Shown here piece by piece: positions 19,646-28,715 of a DNA stretch of 64,000 bases. A program made the position numbers and the translations under genes. The notes below the pieces were generated by a model. That model was given only the letters and a program-made list of their open reading frames with translations. It was not told where the DNA came from and did no database searches. The number at the start of each line of letters is the position of its first letter. The stretch's first letter is position 1. The stretch lies in NCBI RefSeq assembly GCF_000467185.1, contig NZ_BATM01000001.1:62001-126000 (forward strand), written 5' to 3'. The stretch comes from Vibrio ezurae NBRC 102218. Lineage in GTDB: Bacteria > Pseudomonadota > Gammaproteobacteria > Enterobacterales > Vibrionaceae.

Positions 19646-20731
19646 TTACTGTTCGGGGCTTTGCAGCTCTTGCGTGGTATCCAAATCGGGATGATTAAAC
19701 GCATTCACCACCGCTTTGACCAATGTCGCGAGCGGGATGGCAAAAAATATTCCCCAGAATCCCCATAGCCCGCCGAAAACCAATACAGCAATAATGATGG
19801 CAACCGGATGCAAGTTCACCGCTTCAGAGAACAGGACTGGCACCAATACATTACCGTCGAGTGCTTGAATGATGCCATAGGCAATCAATAGGTAATAGAA
19901 CTGCGGTGCAAGCCCCCACTGGAACAAACCGACAATGGCGACAGGAATAGTCACCGCTGCCGCACCAATATACGGAATCAACACCGACAGCCCCACGGCA
20001 ACCGCCAGCAATACAGAGTAACGCAAATCTAATATCGCAAAGGTAATGTAGCTGGCGCTACCGACGATCAAAATCTCCATCACTTTACCGCGAATATAAT
20101 TAGAAATTTGACCGTTCATTTCATGCCAAACCTGATAGGCCAAATTCCTATTTTTAGGCAGGATACCCCCTAACATTCTTAGCATTTCGTTCTTATCTTT
20201 AAGAAGGAAAAAGATCAGCAAAGGAACCAAAATAAGATACACACCAAGCGTGGCTAAACTCACCAGTGACGCCAATGAGCCTTTCACGGCACTTTCACCC
20301 AAACCACCTAATTTATTCTTCATATCGGCAAACATGAACTCAGCGTTAGTCACGGTTGCAAACTCAGGGAAACGGTCAGGGATTGAGTCAATAAAATCTT
20401 GTAGCTGGCGATACATATTCGGCACATCATTAAAGAAATTGCCAATTTGTTGCCAAATGGTCGGAACAATGCCAATAAAGGCAAATAACACTAACCCCAC
20501 AAACAGCAATAATACGATGATCACCGCTAGGGTTCTTGGGACGCCTACACGCACCAGTTGGACGACGGGCCACTCTAAAAGATACGCCAGTACAATAGCA
20601 ACCAATAACGGTGCAATGAGGTGACCAAAGAAATAAATAGTAATAAAGCCAAATAGAATGATGGTCACTAAGCTAACGGCGTGAGGATCAGAGAATCTGC
20701 GTTTATACCATTGCTTCATCATGTCTAGCAT
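19646..20731 (-). CDS. AI-2E family transporter (PerM/YfgO-like)
   Basis: A membrane protein of 361 residues with about seven or eight hydrophobic segments and the family core SVLIPYIGAAAVTIPVAIVGL and GGLWGFWGIFFAIPLATLVKAVV. The AI-2E family includes putative permeases and sodium/proton antiporters; AI-2 export is shown for few members, so substrate is not assigned. As in Escherichia coli (perM next to bepA), it is close to bepA. The small TusA-like gene is eight bases upstream on the same strand, suggesting one transcript. Confidence 0.9.
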   Translation of the reverse strand: MLDMMKQWYKRRFSDPHAVSLVTIILFGFITIYFFGHLIAPLLVAIVLAYLLEWPVVQLVRVGVPRTLAVIIVLLLFVGLVLFAFIGIVPTIWQQIGNFFNDVPNMYRQLQDFIDSIPDRFPEFATVTNAEFMFADMKNKLGGLGESAVKGSLASLVSLATLGVYLILVPLLIFFLLKDKNEMLRMLGGILPKNRNLAYQVWHEMNGQISNYIRGKVMEILIVGSASYITFAILDLRYSVLLAVAVGLSVLIPYIGAAAVTIPVAIVGLFQWGLAPQFYYLLIAYGIIQALDGNVLVPVLFSEAVNLHPVAIIIAVLVFGGLWGFWGIFFAIPLATLVKAVVNAFNHPDLDTTQELQSPEQ

Positions 20732-20739
20732 TGTAATAG

Positions 20740-20961
20740 TTACTCTTTAATTATGGTTACGTGATAAATCTCAGCGTATTGCTTAACATCCACAAGCATA
20801 CCCTGACGTAAAAAATAGGCCTTCATGTCGTTTACAGAAATTAAATCTGCCACTAAAAATGTAAGGCTTTGAGAAATGTGTAATACCCTACTTGCGCGCT
20901 TGGCCAACAGTAAAGTCATCGGACATCGTTCTTCAGTAAGATCAATGATTTCGACTGACAT
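20740..20961 (-). CDS. TusA/SirA-like small sulfurtransferase-fold protein
   Basis: A protein of 73 residues with the TusA fold pattern: VEIIDLTEERCPMTLLLAKRA holds the family cysteine Cys13 in a CPM motif, followed by a hydrophobic strand (LTFLVAD) and a C-terminal beta strand (VTIIKE). The usual CPxP is CPMT here. TusA-like proteins carry sulfur as persulfide; many family members have no proven substrate. It lies directly upstream of the perM-like gene, so it is probably co-expressed with it. Function is an inference from fold. Confidence 0.82.
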   Translation of the reverse strand: MSVEIIDLTEERCPMTLLLAKRASRVLHISQSLTFLVADLISVNDMKAYFLRQGMLVDVKQYAEIYHVTIIKE

Positions 20962-21164
20962 ATTTGAACGTGTTCTATTTATTCTAAATACGCCTATTGT
21001 AAATCTTTTTTAGTTCAAAACCACCATTATCCCGTGTTAACCTAGTGACTAAGTTGTTAACAATTGTCATTTTGCTCTTTTCAAGAAACCAAATAGACTC
21101 TGTAGGGTCTTACCATTAGATAGCCCTCTTTTAAATGGAACTCGGATCTCACGTTACTTAAACA

Positions 21165-22634
21165 ATGACTGCCACGAATTTAAAACGCAAAGCCTCGATA
21201 TTAGCGACGCTATTAAGTGCATCCTTGTGCTTTGGTGCCCAAAGCTTTGCTAACTCAACAGACTTACCCGATATTGGTACAACGGCTGGCGCCACTTTGA
21301 CCATAGATCAAGAGCGTCACTACGGTGATGCCTATATGCGTATTCTTAGAGCCAGCCAACCTATCGTCAGTGATCCTGTTTTAAGTGAATATGTTTCCAG
21401 TCTAGGCTATCGACTGGTAGCCAATGCATCGGACGTTAAAACGCCCTTTACCTTCTTTTTGATTCGTGACCGAAATATCAACGCCTTTGCCTTTTTTGGT
21501 GGGCATGTTGCGTTACACACTGGGTTATTTTTGCACGCGAATACCGAAGGCGAATTAGCCTCTGTGGTTGCCCACGAAATTGCCCACGTTACCCAGCGCC
21601 ACTTAGCAAGGCGCATGGAAGATCAAGCTCGCAAAACGCCCGTCACGATAGCCGCTTTGGCCGCTTCTATTTTATTAACCATTGCTGCTCCTGAAGCGGG
21701 TATTGCCGCGATTACCGCCACGCAAGCAGGCTCAATACAAAGTGCGATTAACTATACGCGCAGCAATGAAAAAGAAGCAGACCGAGTGGGCATGAGCACC
21801 CTAATAAAAACAGGCTATGATCCACATGCTATGCCTCATTTCTTTGGCCGCTTAGCCGATCAGTACCGCTATGCCAGCAAACCGCCTCCTATGTTGCTGA
21901 CTCACCCATTGCCTGAAGACCGAATCACAGACACCCGTGCACGCGCAGACGCCTACCCATCAAAACCGGTAGTTCCTGTACTTGAGTTTCATATGGCAAA
22001 GGCGCGCATTGTGGCACGCTATGTCGGTATCAACAGCGATGGCGCACTAGATTGGCTAAAACGCAAAGAGAAGTCAGCCCCAGCCAAGATAAAAGCGGCC
22101 TATCGATACGGCAAGGCGCTGGTTTATTTGGACACTAAAAAACTCGACAAAGCCGAAGCTCTACTTGTTCAATTGCAAAAAGAGTTGCCGAACAACAACT
22201 TTGTTTTAGACGCGCTTTCCGACCTAAATATTGCTAAGAAAACACCACAGAAAGCACAGCAACTGTTGGAAGATGCATTAAAAACAAAACCTCGTAATCC
22301 AACGCTAGAGATCAATCTAGCCAATGTTTTGATTGAACAAGATAAAAATAAAGAAGCCGTTCGGCTGCTACAGCGATACACGCACAGTAATCCAGATGAC
22401 AGCAACGGCTGGCACCTATTGAGTAAAGCACACGCTAATTTAGGGGACTCGGCAAACGAAGTGGCCGCTCGTGGTGAACTGTACGCTCTTAGCGCGAACT
22501 GGAATCGTGCCATTCAAAGCTTTACCCAAGCCGCACAATTGTCTGAATTAGGCAGCTTGCAACAAGCGCGCTTTGATGCACGTATCGATCAGCTTTTACA
22601 ACAACGCGACCAGTTTATGGCGCTCCAAAACTAA
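21165..22634 (+). CDS. bepA: Periplasmic M48 metalloprotease/chaperone BepA (YfgC)
   Basis: A protein of 489 residues with a signal peptide (cleavage near AQSFA/NS), an M48 zinc protease domain with His137-Glu138-x-x-His141 (VVAHEIAHVTQRH) and the third ligand in the NEKEADRVGM motif, and a C-terminal TPR region (about 310-480, with AEALLVQLQKELPNN and LEINLANVL repeats). BepA degrades stalled LptD and BamA and helps their maturation. It is followed by arsC and a DUF2069 gene. The Escherichia coli gene is sigma-E dependent; I could not find a credible sigma-E promoter here. Confidence 0.95.
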   Translation: MTATNLKRKASILATLLSASLCFGAQSFANSTDLPDIGTTAGATLTIDQERHYGDAYMRILRASQPIVSDPVLSEYVSSLGYRLVANASDVKTPFTFFLIRDRNINAFAFFGGHVALHTGLFLHANTEGELASVVAHEIAHVTQRHLARRMEDQARKTPVTIAALAASILLTIAAPEAGIAAITATQAGSIQSAINYTRSNEKEADRVGMSTLIKTGYDPHAMPHFFGRLADQYRYASKPPPMLLTHPLPEDRITDTRARADAYPSKPVVPVLEFHMAKARIVARYVGINSDGALDWLKRKEKSAPAKIKAAYRYGKALVYLDTKKLDKAEALLVQLQKELPNNNFVLDALSDLNIAKKTPQKAQQLLEDALKTKPRNPTLEINLANVLIEQDKNKEAVRLLQRYTHSNPDDSNGWHLLSKAHANLGDSANEVAARGELYALSANWNRAIQSFTQAAQLSELGSLQQARFDARIDQLLQQRDQFMALQN

Positions 22635-22646
22635 AAAGGAAATTTC

Positions 22647-22997
22647 ATGTCTGTTGTTATTTTGCATAACCCTCGCTGCTCAAAAAGCCGTGAGACATTA
22701 GCCCTATTAGAAGAAAAAGGTATCGCACCAGAAGTCGTTCTTTATTTAGATGCTGAGCTGACTTTGGACTCACTACGTACTCTTTACGCACAACTAGGTC
22801 TTACTGAAGTACGTCAAATGATGCGAACCAAAGAAGCCATCTACAAAGAATTGAACCTAGGTGATGCTTCTGTCACTGACGAAGCACTATTTAGTGCCAT
22901 GCTAGAACATCGTAAACTGATTGAGCGCCCTATTGTTGTTGCCAATGGCAAAGCAAAACACGGCCGTCCACCAGAGCAGGTCTTAGAGATCCTATAA
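22647..22997 (+). CDS. arsC: Glutaredoxin-dependent arsenate reductase-like protein (ArsC/YfgD)
   Basis: A protein of 116 residues with the ArsC active-site loop ILHNPRCSKSRETLALL (catalytic Cys11), the later RTKEAIYKELNL segment and IERPIVV. The family reduces arsenate to arsenite with glutaredoxin and glutathione, though the bepA-linked copy has no ars operon around it, so a housekeeping role is possible. It is 12 bases after bepA and its stop shares a base with the next start (TAATG). Confidence 0.92.
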   Translation: MSVVILHNPRCSKSRETLALLEEKGIAPEVVLYLDAELTLDSLRTLYAQLGLTEVRQMMRTKEAIYKELNLGDASVTDEALFSAMLEHRKLIERPIVVANGKAKHGRPPEQVLEIL

Positions 22998-23434
22998 TGC
23001 CCAATTCTCATGCCATAGACATGGCTCCAACAACCAAGCTATGGCTACGAACGGCTCAGATAGGCCATTTTGCATTGCTAGCTTGGGTACTACTTTGGCA
23101 CAGCGTCATTTCACCCGCAGCAGAAATTAATCCTTGGTTTCTCACCATAGCGTGGTCTGTGCCTTTATTGTTTCCAATAAAAGGGCTGCTGGCGCAAAAA
23201 CCTTACACCTTTGCTTGGGCCAACTTTATTCTATTGCTCTACTTTCTACACTCGCTGACGTTAGTGTATGTAGATGAGGGTGAAAGAGCCTTGGCTATCA
23301 TTGAGCTTCTTATTACCAGTATCACCTTTATCAGCAATACACTCTATAGCCGATTACGTGGCAGAGAGTTAGGTTTAAAACTGAAAAAATTATCGGAATA
23401 TAAGCACGAAGAAGAGCAACGTTTTGGCTCTTAG
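22997..23434 (+). CDS. DUF2069 family inner-membrane protein
   Basis: A protein of 145 residues with four hydrophobic segments (about 18-38, 47-60, 75-92 and 97-116). The WHSVISPAAEINPWFLTIAWSVPLLFPIKG region is typical of DUF2069. The C-terminus is charged. It overlaps the arsC stop codon by one base, so expression is coupled to bepA-arsC. Function is unknown. Confidence 0.82.
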   Translation: MPNSHAIDMAPTTKLWLRTAQIGHFALLAWVLLWHSVISPAAEINPWFLTIAWSVPLLFPIKGLLAQKPYTFAWANFILLLYFLHSLTLVYVDEGERALAIIELLITSITFISNTLYSRLRGRELGLKLKKLSEYKHEEEQRFGS

Positions 23435-23477
23435 GCTCAGGCTCTTAGACACTTAGCCGCTTAAGCGAATAACCAAT

Positions 23478-23514
23478 AAAAAGCCCCTGAATGCTACCAT
23501 TCAGGGGCTTTTTT
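23478..23514. terminator. Bidirectional terminator between DUF2069 and DUF2066 genes
   Basis: A 16-base-pair stem (AAAAAGCCCCTGAATG with its complement) and a four-base loop, ending in T residues on both strands. Confidence 0.92.
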
Positions 23515-23568
23515 AGTTCACTATTTCGTCTAGTTTAGGCTCAACACACTAAGAGATTGCGCCCTAAG

Positions 23569-24801
23569 CTAAGATTGCCATTCATAATCCAGAGTCTGAT
23601 GTTGTGGCACCTCTTCCGTCAGCGCTTCTTGCGCTGTAGGCTGTTGCACAGGCGCTGGTAGTGATTCCTTATCGGCTGATGGCACATTGCCGGACAATTC
23701 CTCACCTGATGGCGACACGGTCCCTGCTTCATTGCTACTCTCGACGCGAGTCGAGGTAGCTGGCTCAGGAGATGCTACCACTGGCTTAGCCAATTTATGC
23801 ACTTTATTACTTCTTAGTAATTGGCGCTCAAAGTCAGCTTTGTCTGTAATTAGGTTAATACGAAAATCAACATCGTCACCTTCAACTTGGCTCAGTTCCA
23901 CCGAAGCAACACTTGATAACCCTTCTAGCATTCGTTCAATGCTAAAAAAGGAAAACGCATCTTCAACACCGGAGAAGGTGACATCAATGGATGAGGCCAC
24001 TTCAGCACTGCGTTTACTTGAGCTTTTATTGGCGTAATAACGACCTAAATCAGCCACTAAGGCTTCCGTTACTTGCTTGTTCGTACCCGAGGCTTCGCCA
24101 GAAACAGGCGTTAATGCGCTGTCCGCGATAAACTGAGGCTTATCGTCATACAATGCCCAGCGTAAGCGTTGTTGATTGCCCTTACGGCTAATACGAGCCA
24201 CCACCACAGCATCAACGTTATAGCGATGACTGCTGCTGGCTATCTGCTTAGTAAAACCACCCCATAGCTCTGTAGGTTTGATGCTAGTAACGTCATCTAT
24301 ATCCCCAACAGGTACAATAATAGGTAGCCCTTTTTGGCCCGCGACATATCGTAAATTAGCGACAGACGTTCTATCGGACTGCTCCCAACTGATGGTTCTA
24401 TCGTATCCGTTGTCTTCAACAATCCACACCAATAGGCGAGCACGCTCTTCCGGCCAATACGGTAAATTTGCCTGAGCCAATAAAGATTGAATCTGTTTAG
24501 AGTTAAAAGACATCTTTAAAATAGGTTGATCATCTTTTTGAGATGTCTTAATCGTCGACAAAAAGCGACTGCTTTGAGTAATGGCCTTTTGTACAACAGG
24601 GTTATCTAAAGAAGCTGAATCACCCGTTGCTCGTACAATCACCTCTCTCATACCTTCACGGCGTGCTAATTCTTCACCGCTGTATTTGGCCCCTTCTTGT
24701 TGCTCAACAACAACAGCATCGGTATCAAACACGTTCACTTTGGTGACCGCAAGCGCAGAAAAGGAGGTTAATGTGGCTAGCAAACAAGCTAATAGTCGCA
24801 T
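23569..24801 (-). CDS. DUF2066 domain-containing exported protein
   Basis: A protein of 410 residues with a signal peptide (MRLLACLLATLTSFSALA). The DUF2066 core runs from about residue 25 to 280 (REGMREVIVRATGD, WPEERARLLVWIVEDNG). The last 90 residues are low-complexity, rich in Pro, Ser, Glu and Thr. The protein is likely periplasmic. The family is common in vibrios next to the purine/uracil salvage block but has no known function. It lies 105 bases downstream of upp. Confidence 0.8.
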   Translation of the reverse strand: MRLLACLLATLTSFSALAVTKVNVFDTDAVVVEQQEGAKYSGEELARREGMREVIVRATGDSASLDNPVVQKAITQSSRFLSTIKTSQKDDQPILKMSFNSKQIQSLLAQANLPYWPEERARLLVWIVEDNGYDRTISWEQSDRTSVANLRYVAGQKGLPIIVPVGDIDDVTSIKPTELWGGFTKQIASSSHRYNVDAVVVARISRKGNQQRLRWALYDDKPQFIADSALTPVSGEASGTNKQVTEALVADLGRYYANKSSSKRSAEVASSIDVTFSGVEDAFSFFSIERMLEGLSSVASVELSQVEGDDVDFRINLITDKADFERQLLRSNKVHKLAKPVVASPEPATSTRVESSNEAGTVSPSGEELSGNVPSADKESLPAPVQQPTAQEALTEEVPQHQTLDYEWQS

Positions 24802-24906
24802 AAATAACTCAGTAGTATTAAGTAGTTAGGAAATAATAAGCGAAGATAGGAAAACCAACAAGTAGAGCCCATTCAAACGTGCTCTACTGCATAGTTTTAT
24901 TGAACG

Positions 24907-25533
24907 TTATTTAGTACCGAAGATCTTATCGCCCGCATCACCAAGACCTGGAACGATGTAGCCTTTGTCATTCAAGCATTCGTCGATAGCAGCGGTGAAT
25001 AGTTCGATATCTGGGTGTGCTTTTTCAAGCGCTTCGATACCTTCAGGAGCGGCAACCAAAACCAGTGCTTTAATAACTTTACAGCCTTTTTCTTTCAATA
25101 GATCAATGGTTGCGATCATAGACCCGCCAGTAGCAAGCATAGGATCAACCACTACAGCGATACGTTGATCGATGCATGATGCCAACTTATTAAAATACGG
25201 TACAGGTTCTAATGTTTCTTCGTCACGGTAGATACCTACAACACTAATCTTAGCGCTAGGCATGTGCTCTAATACACCATCCATCATGCCAAGACCGGCA
25301 CGTAGAATAGGGACTACTGTCACTTTTTTACCTTTAATTTGGTCAATTTCAACTGAGCCGTCCCAACCTTCGATGGTCACACGCTCAGTTTCCAAATCAG
25401 CAGTTGCTTCGTAAGTCAGTAGGCTACCCACTTCTGTCGCTAACTCTCTAAAACGTTTAGTGCTGATATTGCCTTCACGCATCAAACCAAGTTTATGCTT
25501 TACCAGTGGGTGCTTAACCTCAACAACTCTCAT
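24907..25533 (-). CDS. upp: Uracil phosphoribosyltransferase
   Basis: I start it at 25533 ([16 protein letters not shown]), which gives 208 residues, the exact family length, with GGAGAAAG upstream; the frame is open 29 codons further but that extension is not family-like. The enzyme makes UMP from uracil and PRPP. The PRPP loop is [13 protein letters not shown], with RAGLGM and [13 protein letters not shown] as further signatures. It is divergent from purM, the same arrangement as in Escherichia coli. Confidence 0.97.
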   Translation of the reverse strand: MRVVEVKHPLVKHKLGLMREGNISTKRFRELATEVGSLLTYEATADLETERVTIEGWDGSVEIDQIKGKKVTVVPILRAGLGMMDGVLEHMPSAKISVVGIYRDEETLEPVPYFNKLASCIDQRIAVVVDPMLATGGSMIATIDLLKEKGCKVIKALVLVAAPEGIEALEKAHPDIELFTAAIDECLNDKGYIVPGLGDAGDKIFGTK

Positions 25534-25739
25534 AACTTTCTCCAATCGGATTCTAATAAACCTTCGAATTATATACCCAAACCATCCCAAGTTACGAGTG
25601 ACATAAGTCTTAGTGAACAATTAATTCTGAATTCGATGTGCAATCGACACATTTGCCAATTTAACGGCATTTGCCGGGGATTTTGTGGTTATTTTTCTCT
25701 CATATAAAGCGCTGAAATCAACAACAAGCATAAATAACC

Positions 25740-25755
25740 GCGCAAACGTTTGCTA
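25740..25755. promoter_or_regulatory. PurR-type operator upstream of purM
   Basis: The site holds the palindrome GCAAACGTTTGC at 25742-25753 and matches the PurR consensus ACGCAAACGTTTGCGT at 13 of 16 positions. It lies 70 bases upstream of the purM start, so repression of purMN by PurR with hypoxanthine or guanine is expected. Confidence 0.85.
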
Positions 25756-25779
25756 TTGTCGATTATCCCTTGTTAGAAT
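25750..25779 (+). promoter_or_regulatory. Candidate purM promoter overlapping the PurR operator
   Basis: TTGCTA at 25750-25755 and TAGAAT at 25774-25779 are 18 bases apart, four and five matches to sigma-70 hexamers. The -35 lies inside the PurR box, as expected for a repressed promoter. Confidence 0.5.
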
Positions 25780-25825
25780 AGCGCCGATTTTTCTTCCCTA
25801 ACTTTATCTAAACGAGGAATTTCCC

Positions 25826-26866
25826 GTGAGTAGTAACAAGGCTTCTCTTAGCTACAAAGATGCTGGTGTAGACATTGACGCTGGCAACGCACTGGTTGAC
25901 AAAATTAAAGGTGCTGTAAAGCGCACACGTCGTCCAGAGGTCATGGGTGGCATTGGTGGCTTTGGTGCATTATGCGAATTGCCAACCAAATATAAGCAAC
26001 CGGTACTGGTTTCGGGTACAGACGGCGTTGGTACTAAACTGCGTCTTGCACTAGACATGAAAAAACACGACACCATCGGTGTTGATTTAGTGGCTATGTG
26101 TGTCAACGACCTTATTGTTCAAGGTGCTGAACCTCTATTTTTCTTAGATTACTATGCAACAGGGAAGCTTGACATAGACACTGCGGCTGATGTTGTTGCA
26201 GGTATCGCTGAAGGTTGTGTGCAATCAGGTTGTTCACTGATCGGCGGCGAAACAGCAGAAATGCCAGGCATGTATGAAGGTGACGATTACGATGTTGCTG
26301 GTTTCTGTGTAGGTGTTGTTGAAAAAGAAGACATCATTGATGGTACTAAAGTCGCTGCTGGTGATGCACTTATCGCAGTAGGTTCAAGTGGCCCGCACTC
26401 AAATGGCTACTCACTTGTTCGTAAAATCCTTGAAGTTTCTCAAGCGGATCTAAACCAAGATCTAGAAGGAAAACCTCTAGGCGAACACCTACTAGAACCA
26501 ACAAAAATCTACATCAAATCAGCACTTAAAATGATTGAGAAGCACGATATCCATGCGATTTCTCACATTACTGGTGGCGGTTTCTGGGAAAACATCCCAC
26601 GCGTTTTACCTGAAGGCACTAAAGCGGTTATCGATGGTAACAGCTGGAACTGGCCAACTATCTTCAACTGGCTACAAGAAAACGGCAACGTTGACACTCG
26701 CGAAATGTATCGTACATTTAACTGTGGTGTTGGCCTAATCGTTGCTTTGCCTCAAGATCAAGCTGAGCAAGCTGTTGAACTTCTTAAAGAAGAAGGTGAA
26801 AACGCTTGGGTTATTGGTCAAATTGCACAAGCAAATGGCGAAGAAGAGCAAGTAGAGATCAAATAA
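25826..26866 (+). CDS. purM: Phosphoribosylformylglycinamidine cyclo-ligase (AIR synthetase)
   Basis: A protein of 346 residues, the standard length. It closes the imidazole ring to form AIR in de novo purine synthesis with ATP. The GTG start at 25826 has GAGGAA upstream and gives the family N-terminus [18 protein letters not shown]. Motifs include [47 protein letters not shown] and [13 protein letters not shown]. It is followed two bases later by purN. Confidence 0.98.
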   Translation: MSSNKASLSYKDAGVDIDAGNALVDKIKGAVKRTRRPEVMGGIGGFGALCELPTKYKQPVLVSGTDGVGTKLRLALDMKKHDTIGVDLVAMCVNDLIVQGAEPLFFLDYYATGKLDIDTAADVVAGIAEGCVQSGCSLIGGETAEMPGMYEGDDYDVAGFCVGVVEKEDIIDGTKVAAGDALIAVGSSGPHSNGYSLVRKILEVSQADLNQDLEGKPLGEHLLEPTKIYIKSALKMIEKHDIHAISHITGGGFWENIPRVLPEGTKAVIDGNSWNWPTIFNWLQENGNVDTREMYRTFNCGVGLIVALPQDQAEQAVELLKEEGENAWVIGQIAQANGEEEQVEIK

Positions 26867-26868
26867 TA

Positions 26869-27456
26869 ATGACTAACATTGTCGTCTTAATTTCAGGGAA
26901 TGGAAGTAATTTACAGGCTATCATTGATGCCTGTATTAAAGGCGACATTGACGGTCAAGTCAGTGCGGTTATCAGTAACCGCGCTGATGCATTTGGTTTA
27001 CAGCGAGCACAGCAAGCCAATATCCCTACCCATGTAAAATCGCATACCGACTTCTCTGACCGAGAATCTTTTGATCAAGCAGTGATGAGCATTATTGATG
27101 ACTATCAGCCCGATATCATAGTGCTAGCAGGTTACATGCGTATCCTTACCGACGGTTTTGTGAATCATTACCTAGGTAAAATGGTCAACATCCACCCTTC
27201 TCTGCTCCCTAAATACCCTGGCTTACACACCCACCAGCGTGCGATAGAAGCCGGAGACTCTGAACACGGCAGTAGCGTACACTTTGTCACCCCTGAGCTA
27301 GACAGTGGCCCTATTATAGAGCAATCTAAGGTATCGATTGATGCGCACGATTGTCCTCAGTCGTTATTAGCAAAAGTACAAAAAGCAGAACATACGCTTT
27401 ACCCTAAAGTGATCCAAGATATCATTGCAGGCCGCGTGGTTTGGCAAGCGGAATAA
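26869..27456 (+). CDS. purN: Phosphoribosylglycinamide formyltransferase
   Basis: I start it at 26869 (MTNIVVLISGNGSNLQA), giving 195 residues; the frame extends upstream only inside purM. The enzyme transfers the formyl group from 10-formyltetrahydrofolate to GAR. The active-site residues are in the MVNIHPSLLPKYPG and HGSSVHFV motifs, and the catalytic Asp is in LDSGPII. It is part of the purMN operon under the PurR operator. Confidence 0.97.
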   Translation: MTNIVVLISGNGSNLQAIIDACIKGDIDGQVSAVISNRADAFGLQRAQQANIPTHVKSHTDFSDRESFDQAVMSIIDDYQPDIIVLAGYMRILTDGFVNHYLGKMVNIHPSLLPKYPGLHTHQRAIEAGDSEHGSSVHFVTPELDSGPIIEQSKVSIDAHDCPQSLLAKVQKAEHTLYPKVIQDIIAGRVVWQAE

Positions 27457-27614
27457 CTGAACACCCACATATCCCATCACTTTGATTTTCATCGAATTCC
27501 GTTTTTAGAGAACGATCTCAGATAAAAAATATTCCGCATTATTCGTCCATGTTGCATATGGCACACATCGTTTTATCCGCATAATATTGCTTATTTCTAC
27601 TGACTGAGATTAAT

Positions 27615-28715
27615 ATGCGTGCACTATGGCTGATGGTTGTTTTTGTCTTGTTCACCGCAGGAGCACACGCGGCGCCTTCGCCTGAGAGCCAAAACAGTCC
27701 TTATATTATCAATGGCATTGATGCCAGTGTGACGAAATACCCTTCTTTTGTTAGCCTGTATTATAACCCTTCTGGTTATGGATCAGACAATCGTTACTAT
27801 TCCTATTGTGGCGGCACACTGATCGCGCCCAAGTATGTACTCACTGCGGCCCATTGTATTTACGATAATCATTTAGCGCAGCTGTATACCTCGGTTGTCT
27901 TTTTGCCGCAAGACGAAATAATCAATCACCCTACAGTGGCGGGCTTTAGCCGACGTATTAGTAATATTTACTATCGAACGGATTATAACGACGACCTAGA
28001 TGCAAGAATGCCAAATGATATCGCTATATTGGAGCTGGATGCCCCAAGACAAATTGGTGAGTCAGTTGACTGGGCAATCGATGAATCATATCGCCATGAC
28101 GCCAATGCTCAATTTATTGCGGTTGGACACGGCACAACCAACGACGAAAGCACCCACAACCATGTTCTGCAAAAGGTCGCGTTGACTTTAGTAGACAATG
28201 AAACCTGTCGCCAAGAGTTTGGGGAAGGCATTACATCGTCACATCTTTGCTTTGATGGGGAATATAACCCACAAACTCAATTAAAGAATTCTACCTGCAA
28301 TGGTGACTCAGGTGGCCCTTTATATTGGACCCACAATGGACGTAATATTTTGGTGGGTATTACCAGTTTCGGACCGACAATATGTGGCACGCCGCTGCGT
28401 AATTTAACCTCAGTATTTACCGAAGTGGCCGACTACGATTTTTGGATTACTGATGTTTTGAACAACCAAATTGACCCAGACATTACCGTTCATCTGCGTG
28501 TTGGCGAAAAGAATAGACAGACTGGTGTTGTGGAAACCGTAGGACATCAAGTTGAATCAGAGCAAGTTGTAGAGAAAGTGCCGACCAGTGAACCCGTTAG
28601 TGTGGATTCAAACAGCAATTCGAAAAGAAGTGGCGGGAGCATCGGGGGATGCGGGTTACTGTTAATAGGGTTATTGGCGACTCGACGAAAAGTAACCAAT
28701 ATCCCCTATTGTTAA
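27615..28715 (+). CDS. Secreted S1 family serine protease with GlyGly-CTERM anchor
   Basis: A protein of 366 residues: a signal peptide (about 1-19), the mature N-terminus YIINGIDAS near residue 30, and a chymotrypsin-fold domain with the triad His80 (LTAAHC), Asp135 (PNDIAILEL) and Ser232 (CNGDSGGPLYW). The residue equivalent to 189 of the S1 pocket is Ser226, not the Asp of trypsin. A linker follows, then SGGSIGGCGLLLIGLLATRRK, a GlyGly-CTERM signal of the kind cut by rhombosortase after type II secretion. This matches the VesA/B/C type of Vibrio protease. It lies alone between purN and yafJ. Confidence 0.92.
   Translation: MRALWLMVVFVLFTAGAHAAPSPESQNSPYIINGIDASVTKYPSFVSLYYNPSGYGSDNRYYSYCGGTLIAPKYVLTAAHCIYDNHLAQLYTSVVFLPQDEIINHPTVAGFSRRISNIYYRTDYNDDLDARMPNDIAILELDAPRQIGESVDWAIDESYRHDANAQFIAVGHGTTNDESTHNHVLQKVALTLVDNETCRQEFGEGITSSHLCFDGEYNPQTQLKNSTCNGDSGGPLYWTHNGRNILVGITSFGPTICGTPLRNLTSVFTEVADYDFWITDVLNNQIDPDITVHLRVGEKNRQTGVVETVGHQVESEQVVEKVPTSEPVSVDSNSNSKRSGGSIGGCGLLLIGLLATRRKVTNIPYC

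Noticed and set aside
21137..21164. GGAACTC upstream of bepA as a sigma-E -35 element
   Set aside because: The spacing would put the -10 on the start codon, leaving no leader; no TCNNA element is present at the right place.
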